This document shows, one piece after another, positions 1-11,759 of a stretch of DNA of 64,000 nucleotides. The stretch comes from Prinia subflava (Eukaryota; Chordata; Aves; Passeriformes; Cisticolidae): NCBI RefSeq assembly GCF_021018805.1, contig NC_086258.1, positions 18,042,192 to 18,106,191 of the forward strand, in the 5' to 3' direction. Numbering within the stretch: position 1 is the stretch's first letter; each line of letters opens with the position of its first letter. The notes beneath the pieces are model-generated. The model was not told the origin of the DNA and did not search any database. It saw nothing but the letters and a program-made list of their open reading frames with translations. The translations under genes were made by a program, and so were the position numbers.

Positions 1-2072
1 TCGCATAGGTTGGCATTTTTATTTTTAATGCAAGTAATTAAAGGAAAAGTTGTGCTGAAGAAGTCAGTGTTAAGAGATGTTGCATAAATAACACACCCTG
101 GGTGGTGAGAGCTGGGGAGGAACGTGAGGGAGAGAGGAGCAGCTGAGTTGCTGCTGTGGCTGCTGTGATGCCTGGCTGTGGGAGGAGGGATTACCCCTGC
201 AGCAGGGGAAAAAAGGAGCAAAGAAGAAGTGTGGTTTTAAAACCACATCAGAGGAGAAGGATGGTGAGGTGGAAGAGCTTTGCCAGTGTGTTTGGAAATG
301 CTCAAGGGCATTGTGTTTGGAGGATCCCAAAAAGCTGGTCCAAGCAGCAGGGATGCAGGAGCAGAGCCTGCAGCACAGGCTCTGGGTTGGAGGAGCAGCA
401 CAAGGTTCTGGTGTTTCAAAGTGCTCCCCTAAAATACTTCCCAGCCAGTCACCCTGCTGAGATCGCTCAGGAAGAAGTTTGTATGGAGAAGTGCTGAGTG
501 AAACCAGTTAAACACTGGCGTAAGCTGAGAGACAGGGACAGATCTGTGGAGCTGCTGGAAGCACAGCCACACCTTGGGTCTGCGTTGCCAGGAGTGTGTG
601 TGATGTGAGGAGTGAGAAAACAGCCAGGTGTGCATTGGAGATACCTGGCAGGGGAGTCCTGGAGATGCCCAGAATGTCTCTGGATCAGGGAATGGTGGTC
701 TCTGTCCTGTTAGCCCAGGGAAGTGTCAGCTGGGTCTGCAGCTGAGTTTCTCTGCCCCTGCTGGTGATGAAACAAAGCCTTGGTTATCTCCAGGGTGTTT
801 GTCTCTAGCCTAGAGACAGAAAAGAGACTTGAAACCACACCCAGCCCCAGGAGCAGAGCCCTGCAGAACAAAAGCTGCAGTGCTGAGCACTTCCCATGGC
901 ATGTGGGCTCTGCAGCCTGCACTCACCTGTCCCTGGCACCCCACTGCCACTGGCCAAGGCTTGGCAGAGCAGGCTGACCACAGGGATCTTGTCCTTCCCA
1001 CGGAGGTCAGGGTCTGGCCACCCCTGGCTGCTGGGTACCCACCCAAAGCTCTCCTCTGAGCAGGCTGAGCTGCCCCAGTTTGCACGATGGGGACCAGCAT
1101 TTACCTGATGTGCTGTGATGTAAGGCTGGATGTGCTAAATCACCCTGGACACCGCAGTCATTGATGGAATTTTAACCATTTGCTGCCCTTCTCCAGAAGC
1201 CAGCTGTTGGCAGTGATGGCCAAGTCCTTGCTCTTCTCCAGCGGTGTATTGTGAGCGAGGCGAGTGGATGAAGAACACAGATCAAAACTAATCCACGTGC
1301 TTTGCCATTTTTTTTTTCTTTCCCTTTCAAGAAGCTTAATATATTAGCTAATCATGTGTGTAAACAATCTCAATATGCAAACTGAAAAGTGGCATCCATC
1401 CCCCCAGCGCCAGCTGGGTTGAGCCTCCCCGTTAACCTCTGCAGAGCCCGAACCCTTCCCGAACAGCCATTTCAGAGTGTGCAAAATTGATTTTGCATTC
1501 GGCCTCCGCAGCGGGAGAAGATGGCGGCGTGGAGCCGCCGGCGCCTCTTTCCTCCCTTGCCATTTTTTTGGGATATCCTCCTCTCCTCGGCGATGCAGGA
1601 CGGGCAGGTCTGGTGCCAGCGGGTCACTGCCACCACCTTGGCACGCGGGTCCCCCCGCAGCGCCTTCTCCCGAGCAAAAACAATAAAAAACAAATTTACG
1701 GCGGCCCCTCCTTGGGTGATTTCCACAGCGCAAAGACCCCCTGCCTCCCGCCCCCTTCATGTGCATCTTCTCTTAATTAATTAATACTGCATTCATCACC
1801 GCTTAATTCCCGTTTCCGTAGCACCCGCGGAGGGGGGCTGCCAGCTAAGGCGGGTGCTGAGGCAGTGTGGAGCTGCTGTCTTAGTGGAGGAGCTTAATTA
1901 GCCCCCGTGACAATATGGGCTCCTTTCCAGAGCCAGGAACGGGTGGCTTCCAGTGGCTCCTGTGCCCAGCAAACTGAGCTCCCTGTCCCCGTGCCAGTCC
2001 TCGGGTAGCTGGGCTGTGTGTGCTGGGGAGGAAGGGTGATGTCCTGCAACAGCTGCCCAGATTAAAAATGAA
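1..2072. other. Unique non-coding DNA; 1140-1920 resembles a conserved non-coding block
   Basis: No gene or known repeat is seen. Up to about 1,100 the sequence is ordinary, with only short open frames. From about 1,140 to 1,920 it changes: AT-rich stretches with homeodomain-type cores (repeated TTAAT around 1,770-1,790) alternate with a short CpG-bearing patch at about 1,500-1,560. That texture is common in vertebrate conserved non-coding elements. This is a judgement from composition only, and conservation was not tested. Confidence 0.35.
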
Positions 2073-2132
2073 ACAAATCACAAATTGGCTTCCTTTTAGC
2101 TGGACAAATCACAAATTGGCTTCCTTTTGAGC
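2073..2132. repeat. 31-bp tandem duplication, two copies
   Basis: A block beginning ACAAATCACAAATTGGC starts at 2,073 and again at 2,104, followed both times by TTCCTTTT. The copies are almost identical, which suggests a recent slippage or local duplication. It has no coding meaning. Confidence 0.9.
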
Positions 2133-3330
2133 TCCTGCTTTTTGGGCAGGAGGCAAAGCCACCAGGTTTGGTGTTTTTGGGGACCAGAGCCTGTTGGGTT
2201 GTACAGGGTTCAGTACACCCCTCACTGCTTGTAGCTGTGCCTGTTGGTGCTGCAGACGTCCTGCTCTACTTTTCTTCATTTTTTTTTTACTTTAACCACA
2301 ACTTGTTGGCACTTGTGGTGCCTCCTGTGCTGAAAACACCTTGTCATACTGTGCTGCAGCCCTGGTGGGACATGGCTGGAGAGCCCTGGTGGGTGGTGAT
2401 GGGGCAAACCAGCAAATCAACCAGCAAACATCAACTGCTGGGGTGACTTTAGCAGAACAGAGTTTTTGAGCACTGTCTGGAGGGAAAGATGATGTGCTTG
2501 GCAGCTGGCTTTGTGGTGTGCACCAGTTTAGATGAGTGACCATATTGTTCAGGTTTTTACCTCCCAGTCTCTGAGCTCTCCTGCTCTTTACGAAGAGGGA
2601 AAACCCCACAGCTCGTTGGGATGCTGACTGCAGGTGTGTTGTGCTCATACCCCCGCAGCTCCCACCTGCCTGGGCACCACGTTTAGGGTTAGATGGAGAG
2701 ATCCAGAGCGTGAGTGAGTGTGTGTGTGTGAGGACAGAAGATGGAGAGGGAACAAAGGCAGCACATCCACCGCGGTGCCGGGCCGGGCTCCTTGCCAAGA
2801 GCGGCTGTGGCAGCAGCAGCCCCGGCTGGGGTGGTGGCTCCTTGCTGCCAGCACGGCTGGAGATGCTCCCTGCTGGCCTCTCCTCTGGGGCACGGGCTGA
2901 GGCTGGGCCGGGCTGTGAAGGTGGCTCTGGGCTGGGATGAGGGGTGGTGATGTCGGGTGCTGATGTTGGTGTCCGTGCTGGGATGTCACCTCACCCGTGC
3001 CCTTCCCCGGCGTGTCCCGTGGCCACGGCACAGCCAGCGTGAGTATTGACACCAGGAGGGGCTCGGGCTGTGGGGAGTGCTGGGCGTTGGCTGGGGAGCG
3101 TTTTTTGCTTGGTTTTTTTTTAATCTTTAATTTACATTTCCTGCCACTCTTTTATTTTTCCGCGCTGCCAGGCCCATGGCGTTGAAACTTGGCTGCCTCG
3201 TTGGTGGTGGCTTTGGGAGGGCCGGGGATGTGGGGGTCAGTTGGCACAGCAATTGCTGCTTGGGGACAAAAGGAGGAATTTTTTTTTTCTTTTTTCTTTT
3301 TTTTTTTCTGCAGCGACAGTAGCAGCTGCC
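2133..3330. other. Unique non-coding DNA, nothing recognised
   Basis: G-rich, purine/pyrimidine-mixed sequence with a short GT run near 2,715 and T-runs at about 3,111 and 3,280-3,308. Open frames here lack family motifs and overlap on both strands. No repeat family is recognised. Confidence 0.5.
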
Positions 3331-3339
3331 AGCCAGAAT

Positions 3340-4400
3340 AGCAAATCCGTGCGACTTGGCACCACTCCAGCTTCCTTGAGGGCTGCAGAGGGATGGTATG
3401 TTGGAGGGTAAGACTAGCTAATTAATCTTCTGGCAGGGAACAATGTAATATCAGACAATTACAAAGACAGAATGAAATTGCTATAGTGGGAAGGCTGGCA
3501 TATGAATTTCTCAAAGGGTCCATCCCTCAGTCCACTGCCGTGGTACTTTGTATGCGGTAAAAGCACCCACTGTACGTGTGCTTTTCTCTTGTGTGGGGGT
3601 TTTTGTGGGAATTACATTGTGGCCCCGGAGGAGGGGCGGGGGGAGGCCGGCTTGCTCACGGGAGAAGCTTTTTGAGGAGCAAAAGAGAGAAAATAAAGAG
3701 TCATTCTGAGCAGACGCGCTCCCCACCAACCAGCTGTGCCCGGAGGACAGAGCCGGAGCATCGCCCATCCTTCGGGCTCACGGTGTTGGCGAGTTTTTCC
3801 CAGTTACATTTTGTGATTGCGCTGTGTTGTCTGATGGCTGCGGGTTTTGGAAGGAGGATCTCATTGCTGGGCAGAGGGGGAGGGATTTCCTCCAGCCCTT
3901 CTTCACAGAGAAGCCTTCAAAGAGCTTTGGAGCTGCTGAAAGTTCTTGGGGGAAAACACCTACGAGCTCGGCGGCGGTAATTGCCGCTAATGAGCTGTAA
4001 TCACCGCTACCTACAGCCGGGACGCGCTGATGGATAGGGCAGTGCGAGCCGCATGGTGCGGGCTCCCCGTCTGGTTATTTGCAGCGGGGAAAGAATTAGG
4101 GAAGTCTCATTTATCCTGGAGCACAGGAGAGCAGCGGTGGGAGATCAGCCTGAGCAGGATTAGCAGGGGAAAGCCCTCCTCCCTTCTCCTTGTCCTCGCC
4201 AGGCTTTCGGGATGAGCTAATGACTCTCCTCCCTCTGCATCTCCCTCCCAGGACGAAACTCAAAGCGGTGGGATCTCTAGAAGCGTCATTAAAAACAAAA
4301 CTAAACAAAAACAACCCCGCGACACCAAACGTAGGAACAACGGCATCAGACAAATTATTTTTGTGGTTTTGCGTCTGCGCGCCGGGAGCTGCTTCCAGCC
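3340..4400. other. Possible conserved regulatory block with TAAT-rich core
   Basis: The stretch mixes AT-rich segments (3,410-3,500) with CpG-bearing segments (3,640-3,670, 3,960-4,080), lacks known repeats and contains many homeodomain-type cores. The densest part is 3,974-4,001. Such composition is typical of developmental enhancers, but enhancer status is inference only. No exon signal is visible. Confidence 0.35.
3974..4001. promoter_or_regulatory. Three TAAT homeodomain cores at exact 10-bp spacing
   Basis: TAAT cores begin at 3,978, 3,988 and 3,998, all on the same strand and exactly one helical turn apart (contexts TAATTG, TAATGA and TAATCA). The first lies in a near-palindrome, GCGGTAATTGCCGC, at 3,974-3,987. 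The spacing is read directly from the sequence. Binding by homeodomain proteins is a family-level expectation, not shown here. Confidence 0.45.
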
Positions 4401-5430
4401 AGGACGGGAATTGGAGCAGCTCCAGCTGCCTTGTTCTTTCTCCTGAGGAATTCGAGTGGGGTTTTGTTTGGTGCCTGCACACATCAGATGGTGCAGAGAC
4501 GATGTTTAGAAAGCACTGCAAGCCCGCCCTGGGCTGCCAGTGATCGCTGGAGCCGCTGGAAGGCTTAGGCTGAATAAGCGGCTCTTTTTAAAGGAGCAGC
4601 AATGTCAAGAGCTGGGCTGGCAGGCTGGGGCCCTTTTCCAAGATGAGGAGGGGCTGACCACAGCTTAGTCCTTGACCCTGAAAGGCTCCCTGGTGGGTCC
4701 CCATCTGTGGGTGTTTGCCTGAATATTTTTTCAGGGCTGGCTGGATAGCAGGGACATTTTTCCATTGGGTTTTCTTAACGATGAAGGTCCCAGGGCTGGA
4801 TCCCATCAGAAGTCCCTTGGTGTGGTTCATGCAGATGTGTAGCTCCTTCTCTGGCCACATGTGTCCCCTGTGAGACATCACAGAATTCCCTGCACACCCA
4901 AAAGAGAGGGATCCCAAAACCCAAGCCTCTGTTCCCTCCATCTGCCATACCCTCCCTGTGTTTGCTTTGAGCATCCCAAGCACTCAGGGAGCAGTGGCTG
5001 TTCCATCCCTGGAGGCAGAATGGATTAATCACCTCCCTCTGGAGGATGCAGAGCTCAGCCCAGCCACCCCTTTGAGTCCTGTCCTCATCCACCCACCCTC
5101 AGCCAACCACATCTCCAGAGCTGGAGGGAACCTTCTGCAAGATCAGCCCAGCTACCCTGCAGTTCCTGCAGGAGAAGGCCCTGGAGGCTTCCCAGCCAGA
5201 CAGTCATGGATGTAGTAATGGATGCTTGTGAGCAGGAGTGAAGTAACTGGCGTTATCCCAGTCATTTCATGAATTATTTCACTCAGAAAGGATCACATTC
5301 AGTCCCTGTCTGAAGTCCTGCTCTCCCTCTCTGGTCTTGTGCCCAGGCCCAGCCTCACCCTCAGCTCTGTACAAAGTCTGAGCCATCCGCTCCTGTATGG
5401 AAGTGAAAGAAACAATCTAAACCTCTCCAC
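4401..5430. other. Unique non-coding DNA, nothing recognised
   Basis: Ordinary mixed-composition sequence with short overlapping open frames on both strands. No repeat, RNA gene or exon is recognised. Confidence 0.5.
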
Positions 5431-5439
5431 AGTCAACAA

Positions 5440-6020
5440 TTGACACCAGGGATGGTTTTTGTAAATTAATGAGTGTATCTTCTTGACTATACTTCAAAGT
5501 TTTCACTTTATGAATCTTTTATGGATTTCTCAGTGCTGGAAAAAAAAAGAAAAAGTGTAATCCTTGTAGTACTGAAATTTTACCTTTGTAAATGATACAA
5601 TAAAAAAATAAATTAAACCCTACACTTTAACAATCAGTTGACTTGAGAAAAATCATCCAGTGGGTTGTGTGCACACTCTGGGGCTGAATTTGCCCATGAA
5701 GGTGGATACATCCAAACAGATGTGTGCTTAAGGGTTAATAATGGTCTGGCCACCCTGACCTTAATGCTGCCCAAATTCCCCCCTCACAGCCGGCTATGTC
5801 CCTCCCAGGTCCTGCTGAGGCTCTCCAAGGAAACTTCTGGAGTTAAGAAATTTAATTTGTAATAAATCAGCATTACAGTACAAGTAAATCTGCTTCAGTG
5901 GCTATAAAAATTAATTCCTTATCCTAAACATTATTATATAGCTTTCAAAATGAATTGACTGTAGTTGGTAGTCTAGTATGTGCCATTATTGGTAATTAGT
6001 GTAACAAAATAACGTTGCTG
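5440..6020. other. AT-rich unique block, conserved-element-like
   Basis: Stop-rich, AT-rich sequence with several TAATTAG/TTAATT cores (notably 5,850-6,000) and no repeat signature. Similar blocks recur across the window. Conservation is a guess from composition. Confidence 0.3.
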
Positions 6021-6192
6021 TAATATTTCCTGTCTACCCCTCCCCCAGTTGGGGGCTGTTTCGTATTAGAGAATCAGAATTGCAAATGCAAGGCTTGTGT
6101 GCAAGCTGCTGGCTTTGATTTTTTTCCCTTTTTTTAAATATAATTTTGTGTGTGTTGGAAGTCAATCTGTTCCTGTCTGGGGTTTTCTGGGA

Positions 6193-6229
6193 GCATTTCC
6201 TTCTGCAAAAGCATTTCCTTCTGCAAAAG
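6193..6229. repeat. 18-bp tandem duplication, two copies
   Basis: GCATTTCCTTCTGCAAAA begins at 6,193 and is repeated at 6,211 without change. Confidence 0.9.
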
Positions 6230-6330
6230 CTTTGGAATGTCACAGGGCACTGATGCTGGAGGGGCTGGAGGAGCAGCCCAATGCTCTTGGATCACATTTG
6301 AGCTTTTCCTTGTGTGCAGTTGCTGCTGAG

Positions 6331-6500
6331 ATTAGAATCCCAGGATGGGCCAGGTTGGAAAAGACCCCAGGTGGGATCATCTGGTCCTGTCTCATCCAGG
6401 GTCATCCCAGGCACAGAGTTGTGTCCAGATGGTTCTGGAATATCCCCAGTGGTCACTTCCATCTCCCAGGATGTGGCACGGTCTTGCCCACAGCTTGTGC
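6331..6500 (-). mobile_element. CR1 LINE 3' tail, truncated
   Basis: Read on the plus strand, the interval starts with AGAATCCCAGGATGG followed by CAGGTTGGAAAAGACC and GGATCATCTGGTCC. These are the reverse complement of the avian CR1 3' end (hairpin plus terminal ATTCT repeats). The rest decays quickly, so only about 170 bp of the 3' untranslated region is left. There is no coding capacity. The family call comes from motif order. Confidence 0.75.
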
Positions 6501-7141
6501 CTCAATAGGTTTTTTTCCCAGTGATCCACTGCATCCTTGTCTTTATCCAGAACCCTGGCTCATCCTAAAACACCTGACGGATCTCCCCATGGAGACCCTG
6601 GGGCAGCTCTGAGCCTGCCAGGAGGTGGAGGGAAGCAGAGATTCCCTTTTCTGAAGCAGGTGTCAGGTGAAGGATGGGCTGGGGTAGCTGGAGCTGTGTG
6701 CAGCAAGAGGATCCCCATGCGGGGAAGGCAGAAAGATCCTGAGGAATTTCACTGGGCTTTTGCAGCTGGACAAAGCTGCTTTTCTCTCTTTGTCCTGGTT
6801 TGGAAAGGCAGGTGTCTGCCAGGGAAAGGCAGAGCCTCCCTTGGAATGGAGAATGTAAACCCCTCCATCTGAATTATAATTTTGAAATTAAAGGGCTCTC
6901 AGGCAAAGATATGGGGATAGGAATAACCGTTCTTTACTAGGAATATTAAAAATACAAATGTAGTAGTACAAAAAAGCAAACAAACAAAAAAGAAAACACT
7001 GACAGAGTCAGAATACCCTGTTTTTCAGGGTGTTGGGAGCAGTGCAGTTAAATCCTCCTGCAGTGACAGATGTGGTTCTGTTGGAGCAGAGAGGATCCTG
7101 TAGGAGGCTCCAGTGGTGTGAGATGGGTCTGGTGTTCCTCT
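6501..7141. other. Unique non-coding DNA, nothing recognised
   Basis: Mixed composition with short AT-rich stretches around 6,870-7,000. No repeat or exon is recognised. Confidence 0.5.
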
Positions 7142-7319
7142 GGGAATGCAGTGCACACAGGCTGTGCTGGGCTCTGAATGCCAGGGTTTATCCAGGTGGG
7201 AATGCAGTGCACACAGGCTGTGCTGGGCTCTGAATCCCAGGGTTTATCCAGGTGGGAATGCAGTGCACACAGGCTGTGCTGGGCTCTGAATGCCAGGGTT
7301 TATCCAGGTGGGAATGCCG
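7142..7319. repeat. 56-bp minisatellite, about 3.2 copies
   Basis: Units starting GGGAATGCAGTGCACACAGG begin at 7,142, 7,198 and 7,254, with a fourth partial unit from 7,310. The units differ by only about one base, so the expansion is recent. Open frames crossing it repeat the same peptide because of the array. Confidence 0.95.
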
Positions 7320-8046
7320 GGCTCCTCCCCTGGGTGGAGCATCTCCCATGGATGATGGAATTGTATCAGCCCTGCAGGGAGCCTCGATGGCCCATGGACA
7401 GCAGAGATCCCCTGGAGGCAGGATGGGTCCTGGAAGGGATAAAGAACCCTGCCCCAGCTGGTTTAACATTAACAGAAGGCACCCACCCCCTCCCCCAGAG
7501 CTCTGAGGAATGGGTTATACAAGAGATAAAGGAAAAAAAAACCCCTCCCCACCCAGTTTTGACAGATAGAATACACACTTTGGGTTACATCTTGCATTGC
7601 AACCCAAGACGCTCTTTGTTGGCCTGACTGATAAAGCTGAACAGGTTGAAAAGGGGGATGAAAAACAGGAGGAGCAAATGAAAATGAGTTTATACATTTC
7701 TGCCCTCTGTGTGAGATGGACACTGTCAGGGCTCTTCTCCACAGCCCCATTTTCAGCATGTCCAGTGCAGGTTGTTCCTTCTCACTGCGTGGTCAAGAGT
7801 TATCAAACCCCAGTGCCCACCCCAAATGTCCTGGATAATCCCCCAGGAATACTCACACTAAACACTTCAGTGGTGCTGATCAAAACCAATCCTGACATTT
7901 AATTTGTGGCGTGTCCTCTTGGATTTTTTTCCCCTCACCATCATAGTTCTGTCTTTCTTTTTTTTTTTTCTCCTCAATTTTCAGCTTTGAGTGTTGCCTT
8001 TTGAAAAAAACTCTCACCAGATGTGGTTAGAAACTTGATTCTCCAT
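7320..8046. other. Unique non-coding DNA, nothing recognised
   Basis: Mixed composition with A-run and T-run segments (7,530 and 7,958-7,970). No repeat family or gene is recognised. Confidence 0.5.
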
Positions 8047-8190
8047 GGAATCAGAGAAAGGTTTGGGAGGAACCTGGAAGTTCATTTGGTTCCAACTTTC
8101 TGCTATGGGCAGGGCTCTTTCCAGTAAACCAGGTTGCTCCAAGCCCTGTCCAGCCTGGCTTTAGGGAAGGAAAGTTCAAATTCTCCTGTC
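8047..8190 (-). mobile_element. CR1 LINE 3' tail, truncated
   Basis: The plus strand reads GAATCAGAGAAAGG, then GTTCATTTGGTTCCAAC, GGGCAGGGCTC, CCAGGTTGCTCCAAGCC and CAGCCTGGCTTTAGGG. This is the standard order of motifs in an antisense CR1 3' region. About 140 bp survive. It is a 5'-truncated copy, the usual CR1 insertion form. Confidence 0.85.
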
Positions 8191-8206
8191 GTCCTCTGGC
8201 TCTAGG

Positions 8207-8320
8207 GTTGGTTTTGGGGTTTTTTGGGGGGTTTTTTGGGTTTTTTGGGGTTTTTTTTTGTTTATTTGTTTGTGGCTTTTTTGGGGGTTTTTTTTTGGTT
8301 TGGTTTGGTTTTTTTTGTTT
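8207..8320 (+). repeat. G/T-rich low-complexity tract with G-quadruplex potential
   Basis: Runs of 3-6 G separated by 4-6 T (about 8,215-8,250) continue into longer T-rich, GGTTT-rich sequence. Four or more G-runs of at least three are present on the plus strand, which meets the usual G-quadruplex pattern with T loops. It sits directly next to the CR1 tail. Confidence 0.7.
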
Positions 8321-11254
8321 ATGAAATTACCAAATTAAAACTTAGCTGCATAATGAGAACCTGGGAGCAGAGAAATGGGGAGCTGAGGAGAGACTGGATT
8401 CTCTGTGCTGTCCCCAGCATGGAGTTATTTCTTGAGTTCTGATGGTATGACAGCTTCAGAAGCCTGGAGATATGCCCTGTACTCAGCCTCCCCATTTATC
8501 ACAGAGCTGAAAAATGCAGAAACCAAGCAGTAAAACTGAGCAGGAGATGTATTTGCCATCCTGGAAAACATTAAAAATGTAGATACAGAAATAATAATAA
8601 TAATATCAGTATAATTGTTGGCCCAAACGAGGCTGGTAAATCATAATTCCAAACATCAGCAAGTTCCAGAGTGAACAGGCTGTGCCATCTGAGCCCTTTG
8701 ATTTGGTGCAGGCCGGGGTTGGGAGCTGAGCCTGAGGTTTGTGCTTTGGCTGGAGTTGGACAGATGCAGTCAGCTTAAGCTGCAGGATACAAATTCCCTC
8801 CAAGCTGAGGGAGGAAAATAAATTGCATGTTGGAAGTGATATAAACATGATTTCAGGACTTTCTCCAACTTTTTTTCCCCCTCAGGGCAAAGGATATTGA
8901 AATGATTCAAACCAGGACTTTGTTGGGAATGCAGTGATAGATTATTTTTCAATATAAATCCCCACACTGGTACCAGCAGAGCTTGAAGCCTCTACCCCAT
9001 TTGCAGGATGCTTTGGGTGTTGTTGGGACTGGCCAGGAAAATCAGGATATTTCTTCTGTCTGATTTCCTCCTTGCAAGGTCGATATCTCAGGAGTTTGTT
9101 TGGAATTAACTGTTTTTAATCCCTTAGACCTGTTCCTCCCAGTCTCTTGCTTCTGTACAGAAAGTTACTTTGCTGTGCTTCCTACCTGGGAGTTTGGTGG
9201 GGTTTTATTTGCTTCCCTGTCTCTTGTCACTGGCAGTCAACTTTGCTGAAGTCTTTGTGCATAGACTTCAAAATGCTCAGATTTTTCATCAAAGTGGGAA
9301 ATACCTGTTTTTCTTCACATGCATATTTCTGCATTTCTTCTCAGTTTTCTTCCTCCCAGCCTCAAATCTCTCCCTCCCCATTGCTCAGCTGTTTCAAAGG
9401 ACCCCACCAGAGTTATTTCAGCTTCATCCTTGATGTCAGACCAATATTTCTGTATCTTTTTAATGAACCATGTAACTGTGGTGGAAAGAAATTAAGTGAA
9501 TGAGTCCTTACTGGAGATAGCAGAAAGCGGATCTCCTGTTTCCATGAAAACCTCAGCAAGTCTTGATTTCTCAAATGAAACCACTCTCAAAGTGGTTTTA
9601 AAATAAATCTGAGACAATATTTTGAGTCAAATTAAATATTTAATTTCAACAAAATCAAAGTATTTCAAACAGATTTCTTTGTCCATTTAATATTTTATGA
9701 GTGAAGCCTAAAATTAAACACAGAGTTGTTTCTCTGGGGAAAAAACAGAGGTTGTTTTTGTATGCTTTAAAGAAAAAATAAATCCATCTAGTAAAAGTAC
9801 TTTTTTTTTTTTTTCTCTAGAATACCTTTTTTTCTTCAACATGAGGATTTCAATGTGAGGTTGTCCCTGCATCCTTTGCAGAAAGCTGGTGCCTCTGTGG
9901 CTACCAGATCTCCTGGTGCTCCAGGGGCAAAGATGATTTTTGCTGCTGCAGTGGAGTTTGGAGAAACAGATTTTCTACAGAATTGTTCTTTTACTGTGAG
10001 CAATGGATTTGCTGTGATTTATTTGCTGCTGCAATAGATTTGGGTAAACAGGAAGAATTAAGGTGTGAGAAGGGCTCTGGCATCTCCCAAAATCTGTGTG
10101 AAGGAGCTGTGGCTGTTCTGGGCTCTTGGAGGTTTTCATTTACTGCTGGGAGGGCTGGGTTCAACCCTCTCAGAAACAGCAGCATGGGGGGCAAGAAACC
10201 TCCCAATTTGTCCCATTTTTGACTGTGCAGGTGTTTTTCTTTATTTTCTTTATATGCACAAAGGAAGAAAGGCTTCTGATAAACTCCAAAACCCAACAAA
10301 GCGTGTTTGGGCTGTAACATCAAAATCTGTGTGTGCTTCCAAGGGAGACACCTCTGCCTGGCCCAGGTTTGTGGATGCATAACCATTAGTTAGGGTTACG
10401 TTTTTCTGCTTGAATATTTGATACTTGAATATTTAAAACAAGGAGGTTGTGCTTTATTATCATTATGTGGACTGCTGACCAAAATCATGTTAACTGATGG
10501 AACAATTCTTGTGTCTTGTCTGGAATTTCACTGCGGTGACTAAAAATCCTGCTTTTTGGAGTGGTAATAATGGGGTAAAGCAAAGAAATGCAGGATTAAG
10601 GCAATGCAGAGCAGTTCTTTAATGTGGCTCATTTATGTGTGTGCTGGTCTGGTGTTATTTCTCTTTTGCTGTTTGGTATATGTGCTATATATCTGTTTTC
10701 TGTGACCCTAAATCACTCTGTCTGCACTCAGCTTCCACTTCTGCTGGGAGATTTGTTGGGGGAAAGCAGCCACACTTAACCTTTTGTTTTCTTCATTGGG
10801 TTTCTGACAATATAAAGAGTTTGCTGGCTGCCAGCAAGATTGTTGCACTGGCAGAATTTTTTTTTTTTTCTATCTGCTCTGAATCTCCAGGCTGTTCCTG
10901 CTGTTTTCCCCTGGTTATCACTAAAATAGGTCTAGGTGTCCCAGACTCAGACAGGATCGGAGTTCATGGACCTCTTCCCATTGCCAAGCTGAGCTTAATT
11001 TCAACAGGCACAAGGGAATGGACATGAAATTAAAGTTATTGCAGCCCCCTGGCTTGAGAGCACTCCAGGGTCTGCTCTGGCTGCATTGGAAAATTCAGAT
11101 TTGTGGGGGGAAAGTGAGGTTCAACTCATCTGTAACTTCAGACAGGACACTTTGAGTGATGTCCCACATGCAAGGGACCAAGATGTGAATGTGCTTCCAA
11201 AGGGAAGTGATTTCCCAGGATTTTCTGCTGACATGGAGCCACCCACTGTTAACA
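8321..11254. other. Unique non-coding DNA, nothing recognised
   Basis: Mostly AT-leaning unique sequence with T-runs near 9,798 and 10,857, and a short ATA run at about 8,590. Several low-stop frames occur, but none has a start, splice context or motif that supports an exon. No repeat family is recognised. Confidence 0.45.
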
Positions 11255-11688
11255 CCTTAATTTTTATCTTTCATGTATTTCAGACTCTGTGCTGCCCAGG
11301 GGTGCAGCTCTGAGCTCACACTCAGGGTCACTCAGCTCTGCACACAGCAGGGACACAAAACAAATCCTTCTCCTGCTGCACACCAAGGACAACTTTCAGC
11401 CCAAAAGCACAAACAAGGGTGGCTGGAGGGAGGAACAAGAAGGATGGGACCTCACAGCCTGGAGCTGGAATTGGACAATTAAACCCCAAGATGCAAATGG
11501 ACCAAAACTTATCAAAGTGTGAGACCTCGTGACCATTTGTCCATTTTGTGCCCATTTTGGGTCCCCCCTGGGTATGGCCCTGGTCAGCTTGTCCTGCCCA
11601 AGGTGTATCCTGGAGGCCTTTCAATAAATCTCTGCTTTATTCTCCAGCTCTGTCCAGTCTCTGTTCAGCTCTGCCTTCCCAAGGCATC
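11255..11688 (+). mobile_element. LTR-like interspersed repeat, copy 1
   Basis: About 430 bp is shared at high identity with 32,346-32,768. The match starts at CCTTAATTTTTATC and stops at AAGGCATC in both copies, with unrelated flanks. Near the 3' end lies CAATAAATCTCTGC (a polyadenylation signal), followed by about 60 bp of pyrimidine-rich sequence, as in the R-U5 part of a retroviral LTR. No TG start or target duplication could be fixed, so the 5' part may be truncated or the element may be of another retroposon type. The family name is unknown to me. Confidence 0.65.
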
Positions 11689-11759
11689 CCTGTCACCTCG
11701 GGCAGCACAGAGCAGATAACAACCCCACCAGCAATACAAACAATTTACAATCCTGCTGC

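Noticed and set aside
1521..1784. 87-codon frame starting in a good ATGGCGG context with CpG-rich surroundings, possible first exon
   Set aside because: There is no downstream donor at a sensible place, the frame decays into AT-rich sequence and the patch is too small for a CpG island.
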